A stretch of 44,371 bases of DNA from Kangiellaceae bacterium (GCA_019090895.1 JAHRVB010000181.1:1-44371), one strand, 5' to 3'. Counted from the stretch's first letter, positions 34,848-44,118 are shown. Translations and numbers: made by a program. The notes: generated by a model from the sequence alone, not told the origin.

Positions 34848-34902
34848 TTATCCACCAGTTGTCCACAGGCTTGTGCATAGTTTATGCGTTGATTTATTCA
34901 CA
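34848..34902 (+). promoter_or_regulatory. Cluster of DnaA-box-like sites upstream of nrdJ
   Basis: Four 9-mers near the DnaA consensus TTATNCACA fall within 55 bp: TTATCCACC (34848-34856, one mismatch), TTGTCCACA (34859-34867, one mismatch), CTATGCACA on the minus strand (34872-34880, one mismatch) and TTATTCACA (34894-34902, exact). E. coli nrdAB is likewise controlled by DnaA boxes. The sites lie about 170-220 bp before the nrdJ start. Confidence 0.65.
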
Positions 34903-34907
34903 TTTGT

Positions 34908-34939
34908 TTCATTCTGAACCCTTTTCAAGGGTCAATGAA
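34908..34939 (+). repeat. Interrupted hairpin in the nrdJ leader region
   Basis: ACCCTT (34918-34923) and AAGGGT (34927-34932) form an inner stem with loop TTC. TTCATT (34908-34913) and AATGAA (34934-34939) form an outer stem, separated by a 4-by-1 internal loop. A TATAAT at 35016-35021 without a clear -35 lies further on. No cobalamin-riboswitch B12 box was found. The role is unknown. Confidence 0.4.
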
Positions 34940-35070
34940 GTTTAATAAATCAGCAAAAATTTTGTGCCGTAGAAACTTGCAGCCATACACGAAAAATTTA
35001 TCACAATTCTAAAAATATAATAAGTTCCAATCTTAATTGGAACAAACAGATATTCAGAGGGAAACTGTTA

Positions 35071-37221
35071 ATGACAGCATCATTAAAGCAAAAAGAAACA
35101 CCCGAAAATTTCCAGATTGATTTTCAAAATACGTCGGTCGATATCTGGGAAACAAAATATCAATTAAAAACTAAAGATGGCGAGCCTGTAGATAGTTCTA
35201 TCGATCAAACTTATCAGCGAGTAGCGAAAGCACTGGCGGAAGTAGAAGAAGAAGACAAGCAAGTTAATGTACACAAGGATTTCCTGTGGGCTCTAAGACA
35301 TGGTGCTATTCCAGCAGGGAGAATTATGTCTAATGCCGGTGCGTTAGAACATAAGCCAGCTACATCCACGATAAACTGTACAGTTTCCGGCACGATTTCA
35401 GACTCTATGGATGATATATTGGAAAAAGTACATGAAGCGGGACTGACTCTTAAAGCAGGTTGTGGGATTGGTTACGAGTTTTCGACACTTAGACCCAAAG
35501 ATGCTTATGTTTCGGGTGCAGGTGCATATACCTCGGGCCCCTTATCCTTTATGGATATCTATGACAAAATGTGTTTCACCGTTTCGTCTGCGGGAGGTCG
35601 TCGCGGTGCCCAAATGGCAACATTTGATATTAGCCACCCTGATGTTTTAGATTTTATCCGCGCAAAAAGAGAAGATGGTCGTCTGCGTCAATTTAATCTC
35701 TCACTGCTTATTACTGACGAGTTTATGCAAGCAGTGATCAATGATGACGATTGGAGATTAGTTTTTCCAATCACTGAGAAAGAAGCCGAGATGGACAAAC
35801 TTGATTTGACTAATTCAAATCATGTTGTTTGGAGAGAGTGGCCGATCACCGATACCTATATTAAGAATGATGTCGGTCAAGTGGCATGTCGAGTTCATAA
35901 AACGATCAAGGCAACCAAGTTGTGGAATTTAATCATGTCTTCAACTTACGACTTTGCGGAACCTGGTTTTATATTGATAGACCAAGTGAATCAAAAAAAC
36001 AATAACTGGTTCTGTGAAAATATTCGAGCGACTAACCCATGTGGCGAACAACCGCTTCCTCCATATGGTTCTTGTCTACTTGGTTCAATCAATTTAACTC
36101 GCTTTGTAACAAAGCCATTTACAGACAGCGCTCAGTTTGACTGGGATAAGTTTAAGAAAGTCGTTCGAATTTTCACTCGAATGTTAGATAACGTTGTCGA
36201 AATAAACGGACTACCATTAATTGGTCAAAGAGATGCGATTAACTCAAAACGCCGACATGGTATGGGTTACTTAGGTTTGGGCTCAACCATCACCATGTTA
36301 TGTAAAAAATACGGTTCAAAAGAATCTGTCCATTTTACCGAAGAGATTACCAAAATTTTAGCCGTTGAAGGCTGGAAAGCTGGACTAGAACTGAGTAAAG
36401 AAAAAGGTGCAGCCCCGATTATGGAAGAAGAATTTCCTATCACCGGAGAGATGTTGCACAAGAGGCCGGAGATGGTTAAAGATGGATACAAAATAGGCCA
36501 AAAAGTAAAAGGTAAAGTGCTACACGCTCGCTATAGTCGCTATATGCAACAGATTGCTTCAGTTGAACCAGAATTGGTTGATGCTTTAGCGAAACAAGGT
36601 GCACGATTTACTCATCATTCATCGATAGCTCCCACTGGCACAATTTCATTGTCACTCGCTAATAATGCAAGTAACGGAATAGAGCCAAGTTTTGCACATC
36701 ATTATGCAAGAAACGTAATTCGTCAAGGCAAGAAAAGTAAGGAAAAAGTAGATGTTTTCTCTTTTGAGTTGTTGGCCTATAGGGCGCTAGTAAACCCGCA
36801 AGCAATGCCTTTTTCAGAAGAGGTAGGAGAAAAACTTCCAGATTACTTTATCACTGCCGAAACGATCACACCGACGCAGCATGTAGATATTCAAGCGGCG
36901 TCTCAAAAGTGGATCGACTCGTCAATTTCTAAAACGGCGAATGTTCCAACTGATTTCCCGTTTGATGAGTTTAAAGATATATATCTGTATGCCTATCAAG
37001 AAGGTCTGAAAGGTTGCACGACATTTAGATTTAATCCTGAAGTTTTCCAAGGTGTGTTAGTAAAGGAAGATGACCTAAAGAATACAACGTATCAATTCAC
37101 ACTAGAAGACGGCAGCACGGTTGACCTTCAAGGCGACGAAGAAGTTGAGTATGACGGTGAACTTCATACCGCAGCCAATTTGTTTGACGCTCTAAAAGAA
37201 GGTTATTACGGTAAGCTATAA
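35071..37221 (+). CDS. nrdJ: Adenosylcobalamin-dependent (class II) ribonucleotide reductase, large part (NrdJa)
   Basis: Reduces ribonucleotides to deoxyribonucleotides with B12, independent of oxygen. The 716-residue protein holds the catalytic N-x-C-x-E motif: Asn322, the thiyl-radical Cys324 and Glu326 in NPCGEQPL. The N-terminal active-site region reads STINCTVSGT, followed by LKAGCGIGYEFSTLRP and SSAGGRRGAQMATFDISHPDVLDFI. The end contains the PTDFPFDEF and YQEGLKGCTTFRFNPE block. The C-terminal redox cysteines are missing here and are encoded by the next gene, as in Pseudomonas NrdJa/NrdJb. AGAGGGA precedes the ATG at about ten bases. Confidence 0.94.
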   Translation: MTASLKQKETPENFQIDFQNTSVDIWETKYQLKTKDGEPVDSSIDQTYQRVAKALAEVEEEDKQVNVHKDFLWALRHGAIPAGRIMSNAGALEHKPATSTINCTVSGTISDSMDDILEKVHEAGLTLKAGCGIGYEFSTLRPKDAYVSGAGAYTSGPLSFMDIYDKMCFTVSSAGGRRGAQMATFDISHPDVLDFIRAKREDGRLRQFNLSLLITDEFMQAVINDDDWRLVFPITEKEAEMDKLDLTNSNHVVWREWPITDTYIKNDVGQVACRVHKTIKATKLWNLIMSSTYDFAEPGFILIDQVNQKNNNWFCENIRATNPCGEQPLPPYGSCLLGSINLTRFVTKPFTDSAQFDWDKFKKVVRIFTRMLDNVVEINGLPLIGQRDAINSKRRHGMGYLGLGSTITMLCKKYGSKESVHFTEEITKILAVEGWKAGLELSKEKGAAPIMEEEFPITGEMLHKRPEMVKDGYKIGQKVKGKVLHARYSRYMQQIASVEPELVDALAKQGARFTHHSSIAPTGTISLSLANNASNGIEPSFAHHYARNVIRQGKKSKEKVDVFSFELLAYRALVNPQAMPFSEEVGEKLPDYFITAETITPTQHVDIQAASQKWIDSSISKTANVPTDFPFDEFKDIYLYAYQEGLKGCTTFRFNPEVFQGVLVKEDDLKNTTYQFTLEDGSTVDLQGDEEVEYDGELHTAANLFDALKEGYYGKL

Positions 37222-37328
37222 TCGCTATAAATACACTCTGTTGACCCATCATAAAATGGACATCAGCTAGTTACAGAAAAACACCTAGCATCGTTTATCC
37301 GGTGCTATGGTTAACAACGGAAATGAAC

Positions 37329-38024
37329 ATGGCAAAACAAATTACACAATCAATTGTTGGGTATAAAGTAAAGAAAGATGAAGAGCCTACTACTGAAACG
37401 GCTGCGAAATCAGAAAAAAAACCTTCTGCAGATATCGTACAAATGCACGAAAGTGTTCAACGACCTGAAATGCTTTTAGGATCGACTTATAAAGTAAAAA
37501 CTCCTCTTTCGGACCACGCACTCTATATGACGATTAACGATATAGTTCTTAATCAAGGAACAGAGCATGAGCTACGTCGTCCTTTCGAGATCTTTATTAA
37601 CTCAAAAAATATGGACCACTTTATGTGGGTCGTTGCTCTCACACGGGTAATTTCAGCAGTCTTTAGAAAAGGTGGCGATTGCACTTTTTTAGCTGAAGAA
37701 CTTAAAGCTGTATTTGATCCTAAGGGCGGCTATTTCAAACCCGGTGGTAAATATATGCCATCCCTCGTGGCTGAGATAGGTGACGCAATAGAATCCCATT
37801 TAAGAATGATTGGGTTGCTCAAAGATGAAGGATTAGATGAACACCAGCAGAAACTCGTTGATGAAAAACGAGCTGAATATGATGCATTACAAGCCCATGA
37901 CACAACGTCTACTGCGGACTATCCTGACAGTGCGCAAATGTGCAGCAAATGTATGACTAAAGCCGCGATCCTTATGGATGGCTGTATGACCTGCTTAAGT
38001 TGCGGCGATTCAAAGTGTGGTTAA
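37329..38024 (+). CDS. nrdJb: Ribonucleotide reductase class II, C-terminal part (NrdJb)
   Basis: A 231-residue protein from the ATG at 37329 (an ATG at 37323 and a GTG at 37302 are in frame; the latter lacks support). It opens ITQSIVGYKVKK and ends in a Cys-rich tail: MCSKCMTKAAI, then GCMTCLSCGDSKC, giving CxxC...CxxCxxC...C, the redox/zinc module found at the end of undivided NrdJ. The middle, LRRPFEIFINSKNMDHFMWVVALTRVISAVFRKG, also belongs to the NrdJ family. In Pseudomonas aeruginosa the equivalent NrdJb is needed for activity of NrdJa. It follows nrdJa after 107 bp and is followed by a strong terminator. Confidence 0.9.
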   Translation: MAKQITQSIVGYKVKKDEEPTTETAAKSEKKPSADIVQMHESVQRPEMLLGSTYKVKTPLSDHALYMTINDIVLNQGTEHELRRPFEIFINSKNMDHFMWVVALTRVISAVFRKGGDCTFLAEELKAVFDPKGGYFKPGGKYMPSLVAEIGDAIESHLRMIGLLKDEGLDEHQQKLVDEKRAEYDALQAHDTTSTADYPDSAQMCSKCMTKAAILMDGCMTCLSCGDSKCG

Positions 38025-38104
38025 TACAAAGTTAGCATTCGAGCTAATCGACAAGAAGCTAAAGAGTTAAGTTTCGCTAATCTCTGCCGAGTTTAGCTTT
38101 TGAG

Positions 38105-38134
38105 GCCTGGTGTTTTTACACTGGGCTTTTTTTT
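38105..38134 (+). terminator. Rho-independent terminator of nrdJab
   Basis: GCCTGGTGT (38105-38113), loop TTTT and ACACTGGGC (38118-38126) pair over 9 bp with two G-T wobbles, followed by eight T residues (38127-38134). Confidence 0.9.
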
Positions 38135-38139
38135 GACAC

Positions 38140-38173
38140 AAAAAAACGCTAATACAAATGTATTAACGTTTTT
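38140..38173 (-). terminator. Rho-independent terminator of etfBA
   Basis: On the minus strand AACG-TAATAC and GTATTA-CGTT pair around a small loop (38145-38170, one internal mismatch), followed by seven T residues (plus-strand A run 38140-38146). It lies about 50 bp after the etfA stop, back to back with the nrdJb terminator. Confidence 0.82.
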
Positions 38174-38221
38174 ATACTGAACCTAAGTTTAACCTATTTT
38201 ATAAATCGAAATAGTTAACTC

Positions 38222-39154
38222 TTATAGTGCTTCGTTTAGTTCTGGAAGTACTTTGAAAAGGTCGGCAACCAATCCATAATCTGCGACTTGAAAAATAGGT
38301 GCTTCTTCATCTTTGTTAATGGCGACAATAACTTTACTGTCTTTCATTCCTGCCAGATGCTGAATGGCTCCAGAAATACCCACAGCGATGTATAGGTCCG
38401 GCGCTACAATTTTCCCGGTTTGACCAACTTGGTAATCATTCGGTACGAATCCAGCATCAACGGCCGCTCTAGACGCTCCAACCGCAGCACCTAATTTATC
38501 TGCGATGGACTCTAACAAATGGAAGTTGTCGCCACTTTGCATGCCTCGTCCACCAGAAATTATAATACTAGCGGCAGTTAATTCTGGCCGCTCAGAGACC
38601 GTGAGTTCTTGTGATACGAATTTTGATTTCGTGCTGATCAATGCGCTCGCATCAAATTCAATAATTTCGGCACTACCACCAGTTGATTCTGCTGCATCAA
38701 ATCCAGTGCTTCGTACTGTAATAACTTTAATTGCATCACTCGATTCTACAGTGGCAATAGCATTACCCGCATAGATTGGTCGCAAAAAGGTAGATTCATT
38801 CTCAACAGCAGTAATATCTGATATTGGTTGAACATCTAATTTTGCACCGACTCTAGGCATGAAATTCTTGCCGGATGTCGTCGCACTCGCAAGTATATGA
38901 GTAAATCCTTCCGACTTCTCCACGACAATCGCTGCTAGACTTTCTGCTGTCGAGTTTTCTAAATCAATGTGCGCAACCTTCAGGACTTTCTGCACCGATT
39001 CACAAGCAGCTGCTTGCTCAACCACAGATTGACAATCATGTCCCATTACAACAATAGTTATGTCACCGCCAATTTCTTTTGCAGCAGACAAAGTCGGAAA
39101 TGTCGAAGCCGCTAAATCTTGGTTATTATGTTCTGCAATCACTAAAATAGACAT
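38222..39154 (-). CDS. etfA: Electron transfer flavoprotein alpha subunit
   Basis: Carries FAD and passes electrons from acyl-CoA and other dehydrogenases to ETF-quinone oxidoreductase. The 310 residues show the N-terminal ILVIAEHNNQDL and the C-terminal FAD-binding domain: GGRGMQSGDNFHLLESIADKLGAAVGASRAAVDAG (about 198-232), NDYQVGQTGKIVAPDLYIAVGISGAIQHLAGM and INKDEEAPIFQVADYGLVAD. The ATG overlaps the etfB stop by one base (TAATG). Confidence 0.97.
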   Translation of the reverse strand: MSILVIAEHNNQDLAASTFPTLSAAKEIGGDITIVVMGHDCQSVVEQAAACESVQKVLKVAHIDLENSTAESLAAIVVEKSEGFTHILASATTSGKNFMPRVGAKLDVQPISDITAVENESTFLRPIYAGNAIATVESSDAIKVITVRSTGFDAAESTGGSAEIIEFDASALISTKSKFVSQELTVSERPELTAASIIISGGRGMQSGDNFHLLESIADKLGAAVGASRAAVDAGFVPNDYQVGQTGKIVAPDLYIAVGISGAIQHLAGMKDSKVIVAINKDEEAPIFQVADYGLVADLFKVLPELNEAL

Positions 39155-39903
39155 TAGATCACCTTCGCTTCATTTTTAAGTTTATCTACTAATTCTTGTA
39201 CTGATTCCACTTTAACACCAGCTTGACGTGTTGCTGGCGGAGCTACTTTAAGTGTCTTAACACGTGGAGTAACATCGACACCTAAGTCTTCCGTTGATAA
39301 TACGTCGAGAGGCTTACGTTTGGCCTTCATAATATTAGGCAATGATGCGAATCGAGGTTCGTTTAATCGTAAATCGGTTGTAACTATAGCCGGTAAATCG
39401 AGAGCAATAGTTTCAAGACCGCCGTCAACTTCACGGGTAACCGTTGCTTTACCGTCAGCGATACTCACTTCCGATGCAAAGGTTCCTTGAGGCCAATCTA
39501 ACAATGCGGCAAGCATTTGACCGGATTGATTATTATCGCCATCAATTGATTGTTTACCCATAATAATCGCATTAGGTGATTCTTTTTCAGCTATTTTCTG
39601 TAATAATTTTGCAACCGCTAATGGTTGGATTTCTTCATCAGTTTTAACCAAAATTGCGCGATCCGCGCCTAGAGCCAACGCTGTTCGCAAGGTTTCCTGA
39701 CATTGTGCCGGTCCTATTGATACAACAACAACCTCCGTTGCAACTCCTTTCTCTTTAAATCGAATTGCCTCTTCAACTGCAATTTCGCAAAAAGGATTCA
39801 TCGACATTTTGACATTTGCAGTCTCTATACCGGATTGATCATCTTTAACACGAACTTTGACGTTATAGTCAACAACTCGCTTAACTGTCACCATTAATTT
39901 CAT
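39154..39903 (-). CDS. etfB: Electron transfer flavoprotein beta subunit
   Basis: The 249-residue partner of EtfA, binding AMP. Typical segments are [70 protein letters not shown], and the late recognition-loop region [35 protein letters not shown] precedes the ATG. The operon is divergent from etfD, which encodes the electron acceptor of ETF. Confidence 0.97.
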   Translation of the reverse strand: MKLMVTVKRVVDYNVKVRVKDDQSGIETANVKMSMNPFCEIAVEEAIRFKEKGVATEVVVVSIGPAQCQETLRTALALGADRAILVKTDEEIQPLAVAKLLQKIAEKESPNAIIMGKQSIDGDNNQSGQMLAALLDWPQGTFASEVSIADGKATVTREVDGGLETIALDLPAIVTTDLRLNEPRFASLPNIMKAKRKPLDVLSTEDLGVDVTPRVKTLKVAPPATRQAGVKVESVQELVDKLKNEAKVI

Positions 39904-39986
39904 TTAAACACCTGTCAAAAACTTGTGTGAATTGATTCTAGAATTTCTGATTTTCTTTAAGTAGCAGGATCTTGCCGTTTTATGCG

Positions 39987-40014
39987 TTTAACGTCAACAA
40001 AAATCGGGTATAAT
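39987..40014 (+). promoter_or_regulatory. Probable promoter of etfD
   Basis: TTTAAC (39987-39992), 16 bp and a perfect TATAAT (40009-40014). Transcription would start near 40021, about 90 bases before the etfD ATG, inside the 209-bp gap shared with etfBA. Confidence 0.5.
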
Positions 40015-40112
40015 GCGGCAATTTACAGCTATAGCACCCATATAAAAATATGATAACTGGGTCGCTACTAATTAAGCTAAAATAACCCTTTACTAGTTTG
40101 GAGCATCTTAGA

Positions 40113-41783
40113 ATGGAAAATACCGCCATTGAACGTGAATCTATGGAGTTTGACGTTGTCGTTGTTGGCGCTGGACCAGCCGGCCTCTCTACCGCAATCA
40201 AGCTTGCTCAACTTGCCCAAGAGCAACAAAAAGAAACCACTATTTGCGTGGTCGAAAAAGGCTCTGAAGTCGGCGCTCATATATTATCCGGCGCCGTTTT
40301 TGAAACCCGAGCATTAGAAGAGCTCTTCCCTGATTGGAAAGATAAAGGTGCTCCCGTCAATGTGGAAGTTTCAGGCGATGACATTTATTTGATGCGCTCA
40401 GCAAAAAGCGCTATTAAATTACCTAATTTTGTTGCACCTAAAACCATGCATAATCATGGTAACTACATCATTAGTTTAGGTAACTTATGCCGTTGGTTGG
40501 CCGAGCAAGCAGAAGCATTAGGCATTGAAATATTTCCTGGTTTTACTGCGAGTGAAGCGCTAATTGACGAAAATGGCGAAGTAAAAGGAATTATTACCGG
40601 CGATATGGGGGTTGCTGAAAACGGCTGCGAAAAAGACGGTTATATGCCGGGCATGGAGTTACATGCAAAATACACAGTTTTCGCTGAAGGTTGTCGTGGT
40701 CATATCGGTAAGCAAATTATTGAAAAATACGATTTGTCTAAAGGCAAAGAACCGCAACATTATGGCATTGGCATCAAAGAAATCTGGAAAATTCCGACTG
40801 AACAACATCAACTTGGTAAAGTGGTACATAGTGCTGGATGGCCAATGTCAGAGTCCAACAGTCATGGCGGCGGGTTCTTGTATCACATCGAAGATAACCA
40901 AGTAGCAGTCGGGTTCATCGTTGACCTTTCATACAAAAATCCGCACCTTAGCCCATTTGATGAATTCCAAAGATATAAACACCATCCTATAATTAGTCAA
41001 TATTTAACAGAGGGCGAACGTATTTCATACGGGGCGAGAGCGATAACTAAAGGGGGTATTCAATCACAACCTAAAATGGTATTTCCCGGAGGGCTGTTAA
41101 TTGGTGATGATGCAGGGACTCTTAATTTTGCAAAAATAAAAGGTTCTCATACTGCAATGAAATCTGGAATTGTCGCTGCTGAGACAATTTTCGAAGCACT
41201 CAGTCAAGAAATTCCCGCTAAAACACTTGAAGCTTTTTCAACTAATTATAAGGCATCTTGGGCATGGAAAGAGCTTCATATGCAGCGTAATTTTGGTCCC
41301 GCTCAACATCGTTGGGGGAATATTGTAGGTTCCGCCTATTGCTTTATCGATATCAATATTTTCAACGGCTCTCTTCCTTGGACCCTCAGTGATAAGACTG
41401 CTGATCATGCTCAAATGAAAAAAGCCTCTGAGTGCCCGATAATAAATTACCCTAAGCCAGATGGAGTGTTGTCGTTCGATAAATTGAGTTCTGTTTTCAT
41501 CTCTAATACTAATCATGAGGAGGATCAACCGGTTCATTTAAAACTTAAAGACGTTAGTGTTCCAATCGACATTAATTTGAGAGACTTTGACGAACCAGCA
41601 CAACGTTATTGCCCTGCCGGCGTGTATGAGGTAATTCGAGACGATGATGGCAACAATCCTAAATTTCAAATCAACTCACAAAACTGCGTACACTGTAAAA
41701 CTTGTGATATCAAAGATCCTAGCCAGAATATTACTTGGGTCACACCTGAGGGCGCGGGCGGACCAAATTACCCCAATATGTAA
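40113..41783 (+). CDS. etfD: Electron transfer flavoprotein-ubiquinone oxidoreductase
   Basis: Oxidises reduced ETF and passes the electrons to ubiquinone at the membrane. The ATG at 40113 is preferred to a TTG at 40098, since GGAG (40100-40103) lies nine bases before the ATG. The 556-residue protein has the FAD motif GAGPAG (19-24) and FAEGCRGHIGKQI. The membrane/quinone region includes GGFLYHIEDNQVAVGF and GGLLIGDDAGTLNFAKIKGSHTAMKSG. A C-terminal 4Fe-4S site is formed by Cys500 and the CVHCKTC group (Cys525, 528, 531), and the protein ends GGPNYPNM as in the family. It completes the beta-oxidation electron route with etfBA. Confidence 0.96.
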   Translation: MENTAIERESMEFDVVVVGAGPAGLSTAIKLAQLAQEQQKETTICVVEKGSEVGAHILSGAVFETRALEELFPDWKDKGAPVNVEVSGDDIYLMRSAKSAIKLPNFVAPKTMHNHGNYIISLGNLCRWLAEQAEALGIEIFPGFTASEALIDENGEVKGIITGDMGVAENGCEKDGYMPGMELHAKYTVFAEGCRGHIGKQIIEKYDLSKGKEPQHYGIGIKEIWKIPTEQHQLGKVVHSAGWPMSESNSHGGGFLYHIEDNQVAVGFIVDLSYKNPHLSPFDEFQRYKHHPIISQYLTEGERISYGARAITKGGIQSQPKMVFPGGLLIGDDAGTLNFAKIKGSHTAMKSGIVAAETIFEALSQEIPAKTLEAFSTNYKASWAWKELHMQRNFGPAQHRWGNIVGSAYCFIDINIFNGSLPWTLSDKTADHAQMKKASECPIINYPKPDGVLSFDKLSSVFISNTNHEEDQPVHLKLKDVSVPIDINLRDFDEPAQRYCPAGVYEVIRDDDGNNPKFQINSQNCVHCKTCDIKDPSQNITWVTPEGAGGPNYPNM

Positions 41784-41805
41784 TCATCTTATAATCACCC
41801 TTTCG

Positions 41806-41842
41806 GCATAAAAAAAGGCTCATAATGAGCCTTTTTTTATGC
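41806..41842. terminator. Bidirectional terminator between etfD and the DUF3466 gene
   Basis: GCAT, seven A and GGCTCAT (41806-41823) are perfectly complementary to ATGAGCC, seven T and ATGC (41825-41842), an 18-bp inverted repeat around a single base. The GC-rich core is flanked by A7 and T7, so it can end transcripts from both convergent genes. Confidence 0.92.
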
Positions 41843-41892
41843 TAACTTCTTACAAAAATTAATCTTCAATAAGAATCTTTTTCAACAAATAA

Positions 41893-43344
41893 CTAATTCT
41901 TGCGTCTCATCAATCTAACGACTGACAATAATATAATAGACCATACCGGCAAAGACCCGCCACCATCGTCATCACTATCTGAATCACAATCTGGCGCACT
42001 ACCTGAAACAGGTTTCAACATAAAACCATGAATTTCTCCATTAAGTATTCCTTTCCCAACAATGACTCCGTCTTCATTAATAGCGCGTGCTTCATCTAAA
42101 CGCCAACCAGTGAAACAACCGATCATTTTATCGAGGTCTTTCAAAGTACCGTCTTCATATAAAAATGCATGGTAGACCACTGGAGAGTTTTGAAACTGAG
42201 AACTGCCTACAATTTGTCCAACATTGTTTATATCATAAGCAACAGATGCAGCGAAATTCTCATTTAACACACCGAGATCAGTAGCTGTCTGATTAAAAAG
42301 GTCGTAAGAGAAAGCAACAGATACCGAATTATCTTCGCGGCGAGCTTGTCCAACAATAACATCCTGATCATTAATAGCCCAAGCTTGCTGCTGAACTCCG
42401 CCAAATATATCGATTCTTTCAACGGGGTCAGTCGAACCATGATTCCATCCAACAACTTCCCACGAACCTTGTTCATCCAAGAGCTGAGTACTTACACCTA
42501 CTGCATAACCATTGTTGTTAATATCTCTTAGTGACAAGCTTTGGTTATCACTGAGAGGCTCTATCAAGGTGAGTGTCTGACTGGCAATTTCGTAGGCAAA
42601 TCCGTGATCGGATGGAGTACTTATTGGATCGCCATTTTCATCAACATCATCGGGGTCGTTGTATGATGCGAAGCCAACAACCAAACTATTGCTGATACCA
42701 AGGGCACGCATATTTAAAGGCGACTCTTCATCAAAATGAGGAATTTCAACAACGCCCGCATTTCCCGACTCAAACACAACAGCTCTTTCAACCACTGTAG
42801 CTGCAGCGGTTTCAGTGGTAACATCATCAGTGACTGTTGATAGGACACTTGCATAAGTTCTCGAACTTGTACCGACGACTGTACCATCATCATTAATTGC
42901 AAAACCAAAACTACTGGTAAACGGTTGGCTAAAATCAACGGTTTCAGTGACTTCGTCTCCATCGCCGTTAGTATTAGTAATTTCTACGGATACGTCACTA
43001 TTATCGATTGCGCCTAAATCGTTTAATCCATTCTCTGCCGATTCATAGGTGAATGCGTGAGCATACTGCACCGCTGTTGTGACGACTTCTCCATTAGTTT
43101 CAGTTTCGACAGTACTTTGTTTTATCGCGTACCCTGCAACAACATCATTATTATTAATACCGTAAGTGTCAGTTTGATTGATGCCATCTTCTTCAAATAT
43201 TCCTAAATCAATGACTTCATACCTGTCCGCGGCACTGACCGCAGAGGTGCCTAGAAGTGATGCGAGCGCAAGACAAATACTGCGTTTTCTTGCTCTGTTG
43301 CCAAGTGTTCTAGTGGGCTCTACTGCTGTAACTATTAACGACAT
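41893..43344 (-). CDS. DUF3466/HAF-repeat exported protein with GlyGly-CTERM anchor
   Basis: A 483-residue exported protein. A long-n-region signal peptide (about 1-38: RKRSICLALASLLGTSAVSA) is followed by DUF3466-type repeats. Units pair a GxxxGINNNDVVAGYA-like turn with an AFTYES...LNDLGAI-like strand, recurring about every 50-70 residues (for example AFAINDDGTVVGTSS-like, DINNNGYAVGVS, AINDQDVIVGQA, DINNVGQIVGSS). The C-terminus is CDSDSDDDGGGSLPVWSIILLSVVRLMRRKN in pieces: an acidic Asp/Ser spacer, GGGS, a hydrophobic helix and a basic end, which is the GlyGly-CTERM sorting tripartite. It should be processed by a rhombosortase after export. The function is unknown. Confidence 0.85.
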   Translation of the reverse strand: MSLIVTAVEPTRTLGNRARKRSICLALASLLGTSAVSAADRYEVIDLGIFEEDGINQTDTYGINNNDVVAGYAIKQSTVETETNGEVVTTAVQYAHAFTYESAENGLNDLGAIDNSDVSVEITNTNGDGDEVTETVDFSQPFTSSFGFAINDDGTVVGTSSRTYASVLSTVTDDVTTETAAATVVERAVVFESGNAGVVEIPHFDEESPLNMRALGISNSLVVGFASYNDPDDVDENGDPISTPSDHGFAYEIASQTLTLIEPLSDNQSLSLRDINNNGYAVGVSTQLLDEQGSWEVVGWNHGSTDPVERIDIFGGVQQQAWAINDQDVIVGQARREDNSVSVAFSYDLFNQTATDLGVLNENFAASVAYDINNVGQIVGSSQFQNSPVVYHAFLYEDGTLKDLDKMIGCFTGWRLDEARAINEDGVIVGKGILNGEIHGFMLKPVSGSAPDCDSDSDDDGGGSLPVWSIILLSVVRLMRRKN

Positions 43345-43470
43345 AGTGTTTTAACTTCTCTCAAAAACGATAATTTAATAACTCAGAACTAATCAAGTAA
43401 TTTAGATTTGATATGGGTTCTCGATAGTCTAATTTAATACGTATTTATAACGACAAAAATAAGGAATTTA

Positions 43471-44118
43471 TTAAACTGCATCCGGCTGATTCTCTGGAAT
43501 TGCATCCTGAAACCGGGTGAGTTTAAGACATTTCTCATTAATCGCTGCTAACAACGGATGATTTTCCATAGGATAATCAAATCGATTCGCATTGTAGATC
43601 TGGGGGATAAGACAAGCATCGGCCATGGTTAGTTCCGTACCAAAACAATATGGACCGTTAATCGCCTGCTTTTTCAATAACGCTTCAAAAGCAGCAAACC
43701 CTAGAGCAAGCCAATGATGATACCACTTGGTTTTATCAGAGTCTTTAATATTAAAGTCATTTGATAGAAATTGGAGCACTCTTAAATTATTTAGAGGATG
43801 GGTATCACAGGCAATAATTTGGCATAGCTGCCTTATGAAGGCTTTATCGGCAAGCTTAGACGGAAGTAGTGGGGTTTTAGAATAACGCTCTTCAAGATAT
43901 TCAAGAATGGCGAGAGATTGGCCGATTTGAGTGTTTCCATCGACCAACGCCGGTACCAGTCCTTGAGGATTGATACCGCGGTAACCCGGAGAATGTTGCT
44001 CACCACCATCTTTCACCAAGTGTACTGAATGTTGCGAATAAGAAACTTGTTTTAAATTAAGCGCTATTCTCACTCGATAGGCGGCGGTCGATCGCCAGTA
44101 ACCGTATAGTTTTATCAT
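43471..44118 (-). CDS. maiA: Maleylacetoacetate isomerase (zeta-class glutathione transferase)
   Basis: Isomerises maleylacetoacetate to fumarylacetoacetate with glutathione, in tyrosine/homogentisate breakdown. The 215 residues have the zeta-GST opening LYGYWRSTAAYRVRIALNLK with the catalytic Ser-Thr at 10-11, NPQGLVPAL and the glutathione-binding QSLAILEYLEE. Also present are QIIACDTHPLNNLRVL and CFGTELTMADACLIPQIYNANRF. It lies 71 bp after the fumarylacetoacetase gene, the next enzyme of the same pathway. No strong ribosome binding site is seen. Confidence 0.95.
   Translation of the reverse strand: MIKLYGYWRSTAAYRVRIALNLKQVSYSQHSVHLVKDGGEQHSPGYRGINPQGLVPALVDGNTQIGQSLAILEYLEERYSKTPLLPSKLADKAFIRQLCQIIACDTHPLNNLRVLQFLSNDFNIKDSDKTKWYHHWLALGFAAFEALLKKQAINGPYCFGTELTMADACLIPQIYNANRFDYPMENHPLLAAINEKCLKLTRFQDAIPENQPDAV

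Noticed and set aside
34454..35070. Cobalamin riboswitch before nrdJ or lysine riboswitch before lysC
   Set aside because: No B12 box (GCCACTG) and no lysine-riboswitch core were recognised; the region is better explained by NrdR- and DnaA-like boxes.
40055..40065. AACTGGGTCGC in the etfB-etfD gap as a FadR site
   Set aside because: It has an extra G in the TGGTC core and no match in the second half.
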